DNA of 64,000 bases, taken from assembly GCF_039724765.1 (NCBI RefSeq), contig NZ_CP155729.1, positions 2,427,501 to 2,491,500 on the forward strand. Direction: 5' to 3'. This document shows positions 51,123 through 58,910 of the stretch, piece by piece; positions within the stretch are counted from its first letter, which is position 1, and every line of letters begins with the position of its first letter. Made by a program: the position numbers and the translations under genes. This DNA comes from Sagittula stellata E-37 (lineage in GTDB: Bacteria > Pseudomonadota > Alphaproteobacteria > Rhodobacterales > Rhodobacteraceae). The notes under the pieces were generated by a model. The model worked only from the letters and a program-made list of their open reading frames with translations. It did not search any database and was not told the DNA's origin.

Positions 51123-53483
51123 TCATTCCCCGTAGGGCACCCAGATGTTCTTGACCTGCGTCGCCTGCCGGATGAAGTGCTCGCCCTCGGCCTCGGGGCT
51201 GGTCCAGTCCCAGGCCCGTCCGTGGTCTGTGAAGACCCGCTTGAGGTTGCCAACCGACAGCCGTTCGATCTCTGCCGAGAGCGCGGGCGTGGTGAAGGCC
51301 CAAAGCACGTCGACGTCGTTGTGCTTCGCCAGTTCGCGGCCCAGCGTCTCGGTGCTGCCGGTGACGATGTTCAACACGCCGCCGGGCAGGTCCGAGGTTT
51401 CTAGAACCTGATAGAAGTCGGTCGCGGACAGCGGATGCGCTTCGGACGCCACTGCGACCACGCGGTTGCCGGTCGCGATCAGCGGCGCCACCGCCGAGAC
51501 GAAACCCAGAAGCGGGCTTTCCTCGGGGCAGATCACGCCCGCGACGCCGATAGGCTCGGGCACCGCCAGCGCGAGGCCCTTCATCGGCGGCATGTGGACG
51601 GTGCCCTCGACCTTGTCGGCCCATGCGCCGTAGCTGAAGAGCCGTGATACGCTGGCCGCCACTTCGGCGCGTGCCTTGTCGGTCTTGGCCCCTGTCTGCG
51701 CGCTGATGCGTTCGGCGAATTCCTCGGCCCGGGCCGAGAGGTTCTCGCCCATGTAATACAGGACCTGCGCGCGGTTGTGCTGGGTCTTGCCGCCCCAGCT
51801 TTTCGCACCGCGCGCCGCCTCGACGGCGTTGCGGATGTCCTTGCGGTTGCCTTCGCCGACCTCACCCAGCACCGCGCCCTTGGCTCCGACGACGGCCCGC
51901 GCGTTGCCACCATCTGGACGGGCCTGCTTGCCGCCGATGTAGAACTTGGCCGTCCGGTCGACGGGGTCGAGGCTGAAGCCCTTCGCCGCCATGGGCGAGG
52001 CGGCCTTGCGCTCGGACACCTTGGCGAAGGCGCGTGGTTTGAGGTAGTCGTAACAGCCCTCGCGTCCGCCCTCGCGGCCAAAGCCGCTTTCCTTGACGCC
52101 GCCGAAACCGACGCCCGCATCCATGACGTTTGTGCAGTTGACCCAGACGATGCCCGCCTGAACCTTCGCGGCAAGATCGAGCGCAAGGTTGATGTTCTCG
52201 CTCCAGATGCTCGCGGCAAGGCCGTAGCGGGTATGGTTGGCAAGTTGCACTGCCTCTTCCGGCGTGCGGAAGGTCATCGACACGGCGACGGGGCCAAAGA
52301 TTTCTTCGGTCGCGGCCTCGCAGGTGGCGGGCACGTCGCGCAGGAGGGTCGGCGGATAAAAGCTGCCCGTCGTGGGCACGTCCCCCGATTGCACCAGCGT
52401 GGCGCCCGCCGCGACGGCGCGGTCCACCATACCGGCGATGCGGTCGCGCTGCGCGCCGTCGATCACCGCGCTCAGGTCGATGGTCTTGTCGAGCGATCCG
52501 CCGATGCGCAGCGTCTTCATCCGCTCGGCCAGTCGCGCGTGGAAGACGTCCGAAACGCCCTCCTGCACCAGCAGCCGAGAGCCCGCGCAGCAGACCTGCC
52601 CCTGGTTGAACCAGATGGCGTCCACGACGCCCTCGACCGCCGCATCGATGTCCGCATCCTCGCAGACGATGAAGGGCGACTTGCCGCCCAGCTCCAGCGT
52701 CAGGCTTTTGCCCTGGCCTGCTGTCGCCTCGCGGATGCGGCGCCCGACCTCGGTCGAGCCGGTGAAGGCCACCTTGTCCGCGCCCTCGTGGGCCGCGATC
52801 AGCGCGCCGGTCTCTCCGTCGCCGGTGACGATGTTCAGCACGCCCGCGGGCAGCCCCGCCGCCTGCGCCAGTTCGGCGAACAGCAGCGCGGTCAGCGGCG
52901 TCGCCTCGGCGGGCTTCAGAACCACCGCGTTCCCCAGCGCCAGGGCGGGCGCCAGTTTCCACGCCAGCATCAGGAAGGGGAAGTTCCACGGGATCACCTG
53001 ACCCACGACGCCCACCGGATCGTAGCCCGCGAACTGGCTGTCCTGCAGCTGCGCCCAGCCCGCGTGGTGGTAGAAGTGTCGCGCGGCGAGCGGAATGTCG
53101 ATGTCGCGCGTCTCGCGGATCGACTTGCCGTTGTCCAGCGCCTCGACCACCGCGATCAGGCGGGAATTGCGCTGGATGATCCGCGCCAGCGCATAGAGCT
53201 TCAACGCCCGTTCGTGACCGGGCAGGGCGGCCCAGCCCTTTTGCGCGCGGCGCGCCGCCTTGAAGGCCGCGTCCACATCCGCCGTCACCCCCTGAGAGAC
53301 CTGCGCCAATGGGTTGCCGGTCGCGGGCTCAAGGGTGTCGAAACCCTCGGCTGGCTTGGTGAAGGCGCCGTCGATGAAATGGCCGAAGCGCGCGTCATGC
53401 GAGGCAAGCCATGCGCGCGCGGCGCTGTCGTCCTCTGTGCTGGGGGCGTAATCCATGCTGTCGAAGAAGCTCGCGACTGTCAT
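51123..53483 (-). CDS. ALDH16-type aldehyde dehydrogenase (two ALDH domains)
   Basis: Protein of 786 residues with two aldehyde dehydrogenase-like domains in tandem, the ALDH16 layout. Residues 1-500 form a complete enzyme: VIPWNFPFLMLAWKLAPAL, catalytic Glu264 in TLELGGKSP, catalytic Cys298 in NQGQVCCAGSR. Residues about 510-786 (FYIGGKQARPDGG to the end) repeat the fold but have neither Glu nor Cys, so this half is structural. The acetaldehyde released by DeoC is a plausible substrate. It lies 4 bases after deoC and 45 bases before the kinase. Confidence 0.94.
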   Translation of the reverse strand: MTVASFFDSMDYAPSTEDDSAARAWLASHDARFGHFIDGAFTKPAEGFDTLEPATGNPLAQVSQGVTADVDAAFKAARRAQKGWAALPGHERALKLYALARIIQRNSRLIAVVEALDNGKSIRETRDIDIPLAARHFYHHAGWAQLQDSQFAGYDPVGVVGQVIPWNFPFLMLAWKLAPALALGNAVVLKPAEATPLTALLFAELAQAAGLPAGVLNIVTGDGETGALIAAHEGADKVAFTGSTEVGRRIREATAGQGKSLTLELGGKSPFIVCEDADIDAAVEGVVDAIWFNQGQVCCAGSRLLVQEGVSDVFHARLAERMKTLRIGGSLDKTIDLSAVIDGAQRDRIAGMVDRAVAAGATLVQSGDVPTTGSFYPPTLLRDVPATCEAATEEIFGPVAVSMTFRTPEEAVQLANHTRYGLAASIWSENINLALDLAAKVQAGIVWVNCTNVMDAGVGFGGVKESGFGREGGREGCYDYLKPRAFAKVSERKAASPMAAKGFSLDPVDRTAKFYIGGKQARPDGGNARAVVGAKGAVLGEVGEGNRKDIRNAVEAARGAKSWGGKTQHNRAQVLYYMGENLSARAEEFAERISAQTGAKTDKARAEVAASVSRLFSYGAWADKVEGTVHMPPMKGLALAVPEPIGVAGVICPEESPLLGFVSAVAPLIATGNRVVAVASEAHPLSATDFYQVLETSDLPGGVLNIVTGSTETLGRELAKHNDVDVLWAFTTPALSAEIERLSVGNLKRVFTDHGRAWDWTSPEAEGEHFIRQATQVKNIWVPYGE

Positions 53484-53487
53484 TGGG

Positions 53488-54480
53488 TCATCCGATCGGG
53501 TGGCGTTGCGCGGCGCTGTAGGCGCCGGTCACGCGGTGTTCGAGTTGGCGCTCGATGTCGCCCAGAAGCGACGAGGCGCCGAAGCGGAAAAGGTCCGGCT
53601 GCACCCAGTCGAGGCCCAACTCCTCTTTCATCAGCGCAAGGTAGACAAGGGCATCCTTGGCTTTGGACACGCCACCGGCGGGCTTGTAGCCGACCTTGAC
53701 GCCGGTCATCTCGCGGTACTGGCGGATCGCCCGGACCATGGTCAGCGACACCGGCAGCGTGGCGTTCACGCCCTCCTTGCCGGTCGAGGTCTTGATGAAA
53801 TCGGCGCCCGCCATCATGCAGACAAGGCTGGCGCGGGCGACGTTGCGCAGGGTCTTGAGGTCGCCGGTGGCGAGGATCGCCTTGACGTGCGCGTCGCCGC
53901 AGGCGGCGCGGTAGTCGCGCATCTCGTCGTACAGCGCCTGCCAGTTGCCGGTCAGCACATGCTCTCGCGTGATGACGATGTCGATCTCCTGCGCGCCATC
54001 GGCGACAGAGGCCTCGATCTCGGCCAGCTTGGTGTGATGCGGCGCCAGACCCGCCGGAAAGCCGGTCGAGACGGCGGCGACCGGGATGCCGGTGCCCTTC
54101 AGCGCCTCGACGGCGGTCGCGACGAAGCGGTGGTAGACGCAGACCGCGCCGGTGGTGATGCCGCGATCCGCCATGCCGAGCGCGTCGAGCAGGTCGGCGC
54201 GGATCGGCTGCGCGGCCTTGCCACAGAGCCGCCGCACGCGGCCCTCGGTGTCGTCGCCATTGAGCGTGGTCAGGTCGATGCATGTCACCGCCTTCAAGAG
54301 CCACGCGCTTTGGGCATCTCCCTTGACGGCCCGGCGGCCCGGCAGACTGGCGGCGCGGCGGATGCTGGCTTCGGTGTTGACCTGCACCGCCTGCACGGCG
54401 GCCAGGTCGAGCGCCATGCCGTCGTTGCGTGGATGCGCCACCGGCGTCGATGCCGGCAGGGTGGTCACCTCTGTCTTCAC
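53488..54480 (-). CDS. deoC: Deoxyribose-phosphate aldolase
   Basis: Class I aldolase of 330 residues that splits 2-deoxyribose 5-phosphate into acetaldehyde and glyceraldehyde 3-phosphate. The Schiff-base Lys lies in GADFIKTSTGKEGVNAT, the second Lys in VGYKPAGGVSKA, and the catalytic Asp region in CIDLTTLNGDD. It is longer than E. coli DeoC (about 259) at both ends, typical of the eukaryote-like subgroup. The start is GTG at 54480 after GGAGGGAAGATC. First gene of the catabolic operon, with a DeoR-like operator about 100 bases upstream. Confidence 0.95.
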   Translation of the reverse strand: MKTEVTTLPASTPVAHPRNDGMALDLAAVQAVQVNTEASIRRAASLPGRRAVKGDAQSAWLLKAVTCIDLTTLNGDDTEGRVRRLCGKAAQPIRADLLDALGMADRGITTGAVCVYHRFVATAVEALKGTGIPVAAVSTGFPAGLAPHHTKLAEIEASVADGAQEIDIVITREHVLTGNWQALYDEMRDYRAACGDAHVKAILATGDLKTLRNVARASLVCMMAGADFIKTSTGKEGVNATLPVSLTMVRAIRQYREMTGVKVGYKPAGGVSKAKDALVYLALMKEELGLDWVQPDLFRFGASSLLGDIERQLEHRVTGAYSAAQRHPIG

Positions 54481-54579
54481 GATCTTCCCTCCGATGTCTC
54501 CACGTGTCCGCTTTCCGCGAATCTCGATGGCGACTTTCGATCAGGATGCGTGGATACTGTTGTTTCCGCAACCCCATTT

Positions 54580-54595
54580 TGTTACGATCTTAACA
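54580..54595. promoter_or_regulatory. DeoR-like operator
   Basis: TGTTACGATCTTAACA shares both 5-base arms with TGTTAGAATTCTAACA, the E. coli DeoR operator. It lies between deoC and the DeoR-family gene, 24 bases upstream of the latter's start at 54619, so it could control both directions. Confidence 0.7.
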
Positions 54596-54618
54596 TTGTG
54601 AATATGCAGGTTCTGACA

Positions 54619-55407
54619 ATGACCCAAACCGACTCCCGCGGGTTGCCCGCAAGCCGCAAGGAGGCCCGTGCATCGTGGCTTCGGGAAGCGGTCATGAATC
54701 ATGGGCCTCTGCACGTCCGCGATGCAGCGGAAAGCCTGGATGTCTCCGAGATGACGGTGCGCCGCGACGTGCGCGAAAACCCGGAAATGCTGCAGTTTCT
54801 TGGGGGGCACATCGTCCTGTCGCAGGACGCGGTGCGGCGCGCGCCCTATGACCTCTCGGACGCGGCAGAGGTGCACCAGGACGCCAAGCGCGCCGCCTCC
54901 GATGCCTGCCTGTCGCTTCTGGAGCCTGAGGCCACGATCTTCGTAGACTGCGGCACAACCCTGCCGCACTTGATCCATGCCATCCCGCCAGATTGGGAAA
55001 TGACAGTAATCTGTTACGCCTTGAACATCGCGGATCTGGTGGTGCGCAAGCCGAACATCAAGCTGGTCCTGCTGGGCGGCGTCTACCATCCGGCAACGGC
55101 CTCGTTCTATCCGGTGGAGGAGGACGGGACGTTCGACGCCTATGCTCTCAATCTTGCGTTCATGTCGGCGGCGGGGGTGGATACGACCCTTGGCGTGACC
55201 TGCACCACCTTCCGCGAGTCGGCGCTGAAGCGGCAGGCTATGCGGCGCGCGGCGCGTAGTGTGCTGGTCACCGACCGGTCGAAGTTCGGGACGGTCCGCC
55301 CGGCTCGGTTCGCCGGACTCGGGGACTTCTCCTACGTGGCCACGGAAGACGGATTGATCCCGCCGTCCGAGATTGCCGTGGACGGGTCACGCCTCGACCG
55401 GAGCTGA
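54619..55407 (+). CDS. DeoR-family transcriptional regulator
   Basis: Regulator of 262 residues. The N-terminal HTH reads LREAVMNHGPLHVRDAAESL and then VSEMTVRRDVRENP, followed by the DeoR effector domain with VDCGTTLPHLIHAIP and KLVLLGGVYHPATASFYP. The phosphate-binding SIS-like features (DRSKFG) are present. An in-frame ATG at 54604 (MQVLTMTQ) is an alternative start, and the extension back to 53455 is antisense to deoC. It faces deoC across a DeoR-like operator, so it most likely represses the deoC operon until deoxyribose 5-phosphate accumulates. Confidence 0.9.
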   Translation: MTQTDSRGLPASRKEARASWLREAVMNHGPLHVRDAAESLDVSEMTVRRDVRENPEMLQFLGGHIVLSQDAVRRAPYDLSDAAEVHQDAKRAASDACLSLLEPEATIFVDCGTTLPHLIHAIPPDWEMTVICYALNIADLVVRKPNIKLVLLGGVYHPATASFYPVEEDGTFDAYALNLAFMSAAGVDTTLGVTCTTFRESALKRQAMRRAARSVLVTDRSKFGTVRPARFAGLGDFSYVATEDGLIPPSEIAVDGSRLDRS

Positions 55408-55436
55408 GGAAGCGCCACCATTGACCAGCAGGCATG

Positions 55437-55464
55437 AAAAAAGCCCCGGGCGTTGACCCGGGGC
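55437..55464 (-). terminator. Rho-independent terminator of the peptide-type binding-protein gene
   Basis: 8-bp stem GCCCCGGG / CCCGGGGC (55443-55450 and 55457-55464) with a 6-base loop. On the minus strand six T follow. It lies between two convergent genes, and only the minus-strand side has a T-run. Confidence 0.88.
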
Positions 55465-55483
55465 TTCGTTGGGCTCAGCCGTA

Positions 55484-57181
55484 TCAGTCGGCGCGGTGCC
55501 AGTCCGCGATGTTCCAGATCTGGCTGTCCCAGCTGTTCATCCGAACACCTTCCAGTGTCTTGGCCTTGCCTGAGATGATACTGCGGTGGATCAGGGGAAT
55601 GATCGTGTAGGACTCGATCAGCATGTCGTTCATCTCACGCGCGATGCGTCCGCGGTCCTCCAGCGAAGCGGCGGTGCGGAACTCCGCGATCAGAGCCTCG
55701 TAATCATCGGAGCAGAAGCGCTGGATGTTGTTGCCCTGCCACTGGGTTTCGGGGCTGGGGATGTTGGCGCAGCTCCAGTTGCCCAGGAACGCCTCCGGGT
55801 CTTGGCCCTTGGAGTTGTCGGTGTACATCTGCACGTCGGCGTAAAACTTCTGCCGGGTGTCGGGGGAACCCGGGTCGCCGCCGAAAAAGACGGACGCGTC
55901 GATGTTGCGCAGTTCGGTCTCGACGCCGAGCTCGCCCCACCACGACTTGATGAGCGACTGGCTGTCCTGGCGCACGCCGTTGGTCGACGTCTGGTAGAGG
56001 ATCGACAGCTTCTGACCGTCCTTGTCGCGCACGCCGTCGCCGTCCGTGTCTGTCCAGCCGGCTTCGTCCAAAAGAGCTTTTGCAGCCTCGATGTCCTGTG
56101 TGACGCAATCGTCATGCGCGTCGGACTTGTAGAGGTCGGGCGCGGGCACGACTGCGCAGCCGGGAATACCGGAATCGCCGTACAGGTTCTCTGCGATCAA
56201 CGGACGGTCGATGGCCATCGAAAGGGCCTGACCGACGCGCGGGTCTGTCAGGAAGGGGTGCGGGCCGCCTGCGACGGTAGAGCGGGCATCCTCGAGATCC
56301 GGGCTCGGGTCGGTCTGATTGAGGAACAGGAATTCGACTGCCGAGCCGTTGCTGGTGATCACCTCTCCGGGACCGCCGCTCATGGAGGCGAGCACGTCGG
56401 GTGCAAGCTGAAGGTTCCAGGCGTAGTCGACTTCGCCGGTCTGAAGCACCGCGCGCGCAGAGGCGTTCGGATCGCCGCCGCCCTTGATCGTGACATGCGA
56501 GAAGGCGGGCTTGTCGGCGTCGCGGTATTCAGGGTTCATCGAGTAGGTGATGATGTCGTTGGCGCGGAAATCCTCGACCACATAGGGGCCAGTGCCGATG
56601 GGATGGGTGTTCTCCTCGGTGCATTGCGAGACGCGCACCCCTGTGCAGTTTTCGAACTGTGCGCGCTGAAGGATGGGAGACTCGGAACTGACGAAGGCGG
56701 AATAGGGGTAGGGTTTCGGTTCGGTGAAGCGGACCTCGATGGTGCTGTCGTCGATCGCGACGACCTCTGCCACGCCGTCGAACTGTTGAAGGGCGGCGCA
56801 ACCGCTCTCTTCGTCGACGCAGTATTGCCACGTGAACACCGCATCGGCAGAGGTCACCGGTGTGCCGTCGGACCACTTCAGACCATCGCGCAGCGTCCAC
56901 GTGATCGAGGTCAGATCCTCGGACACGCCACCGTTCTCGACCGTCGGGATCTCGCTGGCGAGGATCGGCACCAATTCACCGGTTTCCGAGAATCGAGCCA
57001 GCGGTTCCAATACCAGCGAGGCGGCCTCCACTTCCTTGGCAATGCCCGAAAGGTAGGGGTTCATTGAAGACGCAGCCTGCCAATAAAGGATGCGCAGCTC
57101 TCCGTCGCTGCCGCGTTCGGCGCTGGCGGTGATTGGCAACAGCGCAAGCGCGGTTCCCAATAGGGTCGAAAGGGTCTTCAT
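55484..57181 (-). CDS. Family 5 (oligopeptide/opine-type) ABC solute-binding protein
   Basis: Exported binding protein of 565 residues. The signal peptide (MKTLSTLLGTALALLPITASA) leads to RGSDGELRILYWQAASSMNPYLSG. The family 5 hallmarks are LVPILASEIP, ITWTLRDGLKWSDGTPVTSADAVF and PIGTGPYVVEDFRANDIITYS. An internal DTDGDGVRDKDGQ insertion resembles an EF-hand or calcium loop. No permease or ATPase gene is adjacent, so the rest of the transporter is elsewhere. It is divergent from the RpiR operon and may supply its substrate. The ATG at 57181 follows CAGGAGAG. Confidence 0.91.
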   Translation of the reverse strand: MKTLSTLLGTALALLPITASAERGSDGELRILYWQAASSMNPYLSGIAKEVEAASLVLEPLARFSETGELVPILASEIPTVENGGVSEDLTSITWTLRDGLKWSDGTPVTSADAVFTWQYCVDEESGCAALQQFDGVAEVVAIDDSTIEVRFTEPKPYPYSAFVSSESPILQRAQFENCTGVRVSQCTEENTHPIGTGPYVVEDFRANDIITYSMNPEYRDADKPAFSHVTIKGGGDPNASARAVLQTGEVDYAWNLQLAPDVLASMSGGPGEVITSNGSAVEFLFLNQTDPSPDLEDARSTVAGGPHPFLTDPRVGQALSMAIDRPLIAENLYGDSGIPGCAVVPAPDLYKSDAHDDCVTQDIEAAKALLDEAGWTDTDGDGVRDKDGQKLSILYQTSTNGVRQDSQSLIKSWWGELGVETELRNIDASVFFGGDPGSPDTRQKFYADVQMYTDNSKGQDPEAFLGNWSCANIPSPETQWQGNNIQRFCSDDYEALIAEFRTAASLEDRGRIAREMNDMLIESYTIIPLIHRSIISGKAKTLEGVRMNSWDSQIWNIADWHRAD

Positions 57182-57279
57182 CAAGCTCTCCTGTCGGTGT
57201 CGGGACGTTTGAACCCAGTGGCGGGGGTGCCCCTCATGTCATGTATTATATGTTGCGAGAGCGTGAATCTTCAGTCAAG

Positions 57280-57297
57280 ATGTAATAAACAGTACAT
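57280..57297. promoter_or_regulatory. Possible operator in divergent promoter
   Basis: ATGTAATAAACAGTACAT has ATGTA / TACAT arms around 8 bases. A related near-palindrome CATGTATTATATG lies at 57240-57252. RpiR regulators often bind AT-rich dyads of this kind. Confidence 0.4.
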
Positions 57298-57328
57298 GCC
57301 AGTAGATGACAGAATCCGGAACGCGACG

Positions 57329-58186
57329 ATGACTTCTTCACAGGACCTCCTGGCGCGTTTGCGCAACGGTGCCCAGTCGGGCGCGGAACGCAAGGTCGCA
57401 GCCGCTCTGTCAGAAACGTTCCCGACCGGCGCGCTCGGAACGGTGGAGGTGCTGGCCAACCGCGCAGGCGTCAGTGGGCCGACCGTTCTGCGCTATGTCA
57501 ACAAGCTGGGCTTTTCGCGCTTCGCCGATTTCCAGGCGGCCGTGATGCAGGAACTCGACCGGCAACTGGGGTCTCCGGCGGTGCAGATGGCGACCCCTTC
57601 GGAACCGCAGGACGGCGGCGAGCACCTCTATCGCAGGACGCTTCTGATGCAGGCCGAGGCGTTGCGCCGTGTTGCGGACCGTGCCGTCCCGGCGGAGTTC
57701 GACCGCATCGTCGATCTGCTGACCGACCCGAAGCTGACAATCCGCGCGCTCGGCGGCCGCTACAGCCGCAACCTCGCGCAGCGACTGGTGTTGCACCTGG
57801 GGCAGGTGCGCACGCAGGTCTCACTGATTGAGCGACCGCTTGGGTTCGCCTTCGACCCGCTGGTCGACATCGGACCGAGGGATCTGTTGGTTGTCTTCGA
57901 TTATCGCCGATACCAGCAGGACTTGATGGCCTTCGCAAAGGCTGCGTGGGGGCAGGGGGCGCGGATTGTGTTGCTGACCGATCTGTCACGCTCGCCCGTG
58001 GCAGAACTGGCTGAGGCGGTACTTATCTCGCCGGATGAGTCCCCCTCGCCATTCGCTTCGAGGGTGGTGGCGACGGCGCAGGTGGAGGCGCTGGTTGCCG
58101 CAGTCGTGGCGCGCGACCGGGATGCGGCGCGCCGGCGGCTGGAACGGATCGAAGCGCTGCGCAGGGATGGACAAGGCGATGCGTGA
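57329..58186 (+). CDS. MurR/RpiR-family regulator
   Basis: Regulator of 285 residues. The N-terminal HTH_6 domain reads AERKVAAALSETFPTGALGTV and then ANRAGVSGPTVLRYVNKLGF. The SIS domain follows, with ALGGRYSRNLAQRLVLHL and DLLVVFDYRRYQQDLMAFA. The ATG at 57329 (MTSSQDLL) was chosen because CGGAA lies upstream; ATG 57296 is in frame. It overlaps the amidohydrolase gene and is divergent from the family 5 binding protein, so it likely controls both. The effector is unknown and need not be a sugar. Confidence 0.9.
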   Translation: MTSSQDLLARLRNGAQSGAERKVAAALSETFPTGALGTVEVLANRAGVSGPTVLRYVNKLGFSRFADFQAAVMQELDRQLGSPAVQMATPSEPQDGGEHLYRRTLLMQAEALRRVADRAVPAEFDRIVDLLTDPKLTIRALGGRYSRNLAQRLVLHLGQVRTQVSLIERPLGFAFDPLVDIGPRDLLVVFDYRRYQQDLMAFAKAAWGQGARIVLLTDLSRSPVAELAEAVLISPDESPSPFASRVVATAQVEALVAAVVARDRDAARRRLERIEALRRDGQGDA

Positions 58187-58910
58187 GCCGTTCGAGATCC
58201 TGAACCGCGAGGGCGGTTTTCCCGGTCTGATCGTCGTGGACCACGCTGGGACCGAGGAGCCAGAAGGGCATGCACTGGGACTGGCACCCGAATGGCACGA
58301 GACGCATCACTTCTACGATATCGGGGTCGAGCCGATGGCCCGGATGCTTGCCGACCGGCTGGAGGCGCCGGTCATCCTCGGCACGGTCAGCCGGCTTGTG
58401 CTGGACCTCAACCGCTGGATTGCCGATCCGCGCTCGATCTTGCGGGCGGTCGAGGACGTGCCGATCCCCGGGAACGTTCTGTCGGACGAGGGGCGCGCCT
58501 CACGGCAGGATGGCATCTTCTGGCCGTATCATATCGCTTTGGACCTGCTGTGGCAGAAGGTGCAGGCGCGTCATGCGGATCCGGTCTTTCTCGCCCTGCA
58601 CACCTGCACGCGGCACATGGACGGGCAGCGCAGGCCCTGGGATGCCGGTACGATCTGGAATGAATCCCCCGCGCTCTCTCAGGCTTTGCTGTCCGGCCTG
58701 GACGGCTGTGGCGTGCTGGGCGACAACCAGCCTTACTCCGGCCGTGGTGGCATCTATTCCGTCGACCGACATACTTGGGGCACGGGGTTTCGGGCGTGCG
58801 GACTGGAAGTGTCCAACGACCTGGTCGAGACCCGCGCGGGGCAGGCGGCATGGGCCGATCACCTTGCCCGTGCCTTGCAACGGACAGTCCCGACGAGCGC
58901 CCGCACATGA
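58179..58910 (+). CDS. N-formylglutamate amidohydrolase-like enzyme
   Basis: Zinc amidohydrolase-like protein of 243 residues. It shows the FGase pattern: LIVVDHAGTEEPEG (first His), ETHHFYDIGVEPMARML (acidic and His ligands), SRLVLDLNRWIADP (the NR-D motif), and FLALHTCTRHMDG near residue 140. N-formylglutamate amidohydrolase (HutG) releases formate from N-formylglutamate, but the substrate range is wide. The start at 58179 overlaps the RpiR stop by eight bases; the ATG at 58167 is an alternative. The stop overlaps the FAD oxidase start (ATGA). Confidence 0.87.
   Translation: MREPFEILNREGGFPGLIVVDHAGTEEPEGHALGLAPEWHETHHFYDIGVEPMARMLADRLEAPVILGTVSRLVLDLNRWIADPRSILRAVEDVPIPGNVLSDEGRASRQDGIFWPYHIALDLLWQKVQARHADPVFLALHTCTRHMDGQRRPWDAGTIWNESPALSQALLSGLDGCGVLGDNQPYSGRGGIYSVDRHTWGTGFRACGLEVSNDLVETRAGQAAWADHLARALQRTVPTSART

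Noticed and set aside
51777..53699. 640-residue frame antisense to the ALDH16 gene
   Set aside because: Compositional shadow, no start context or domain.
53455..54603. N-terminal extension of the DeoR-family frame over deoC
   Set aside because: Antisense to deoC and covers the operator; the HTH starts after 54619.
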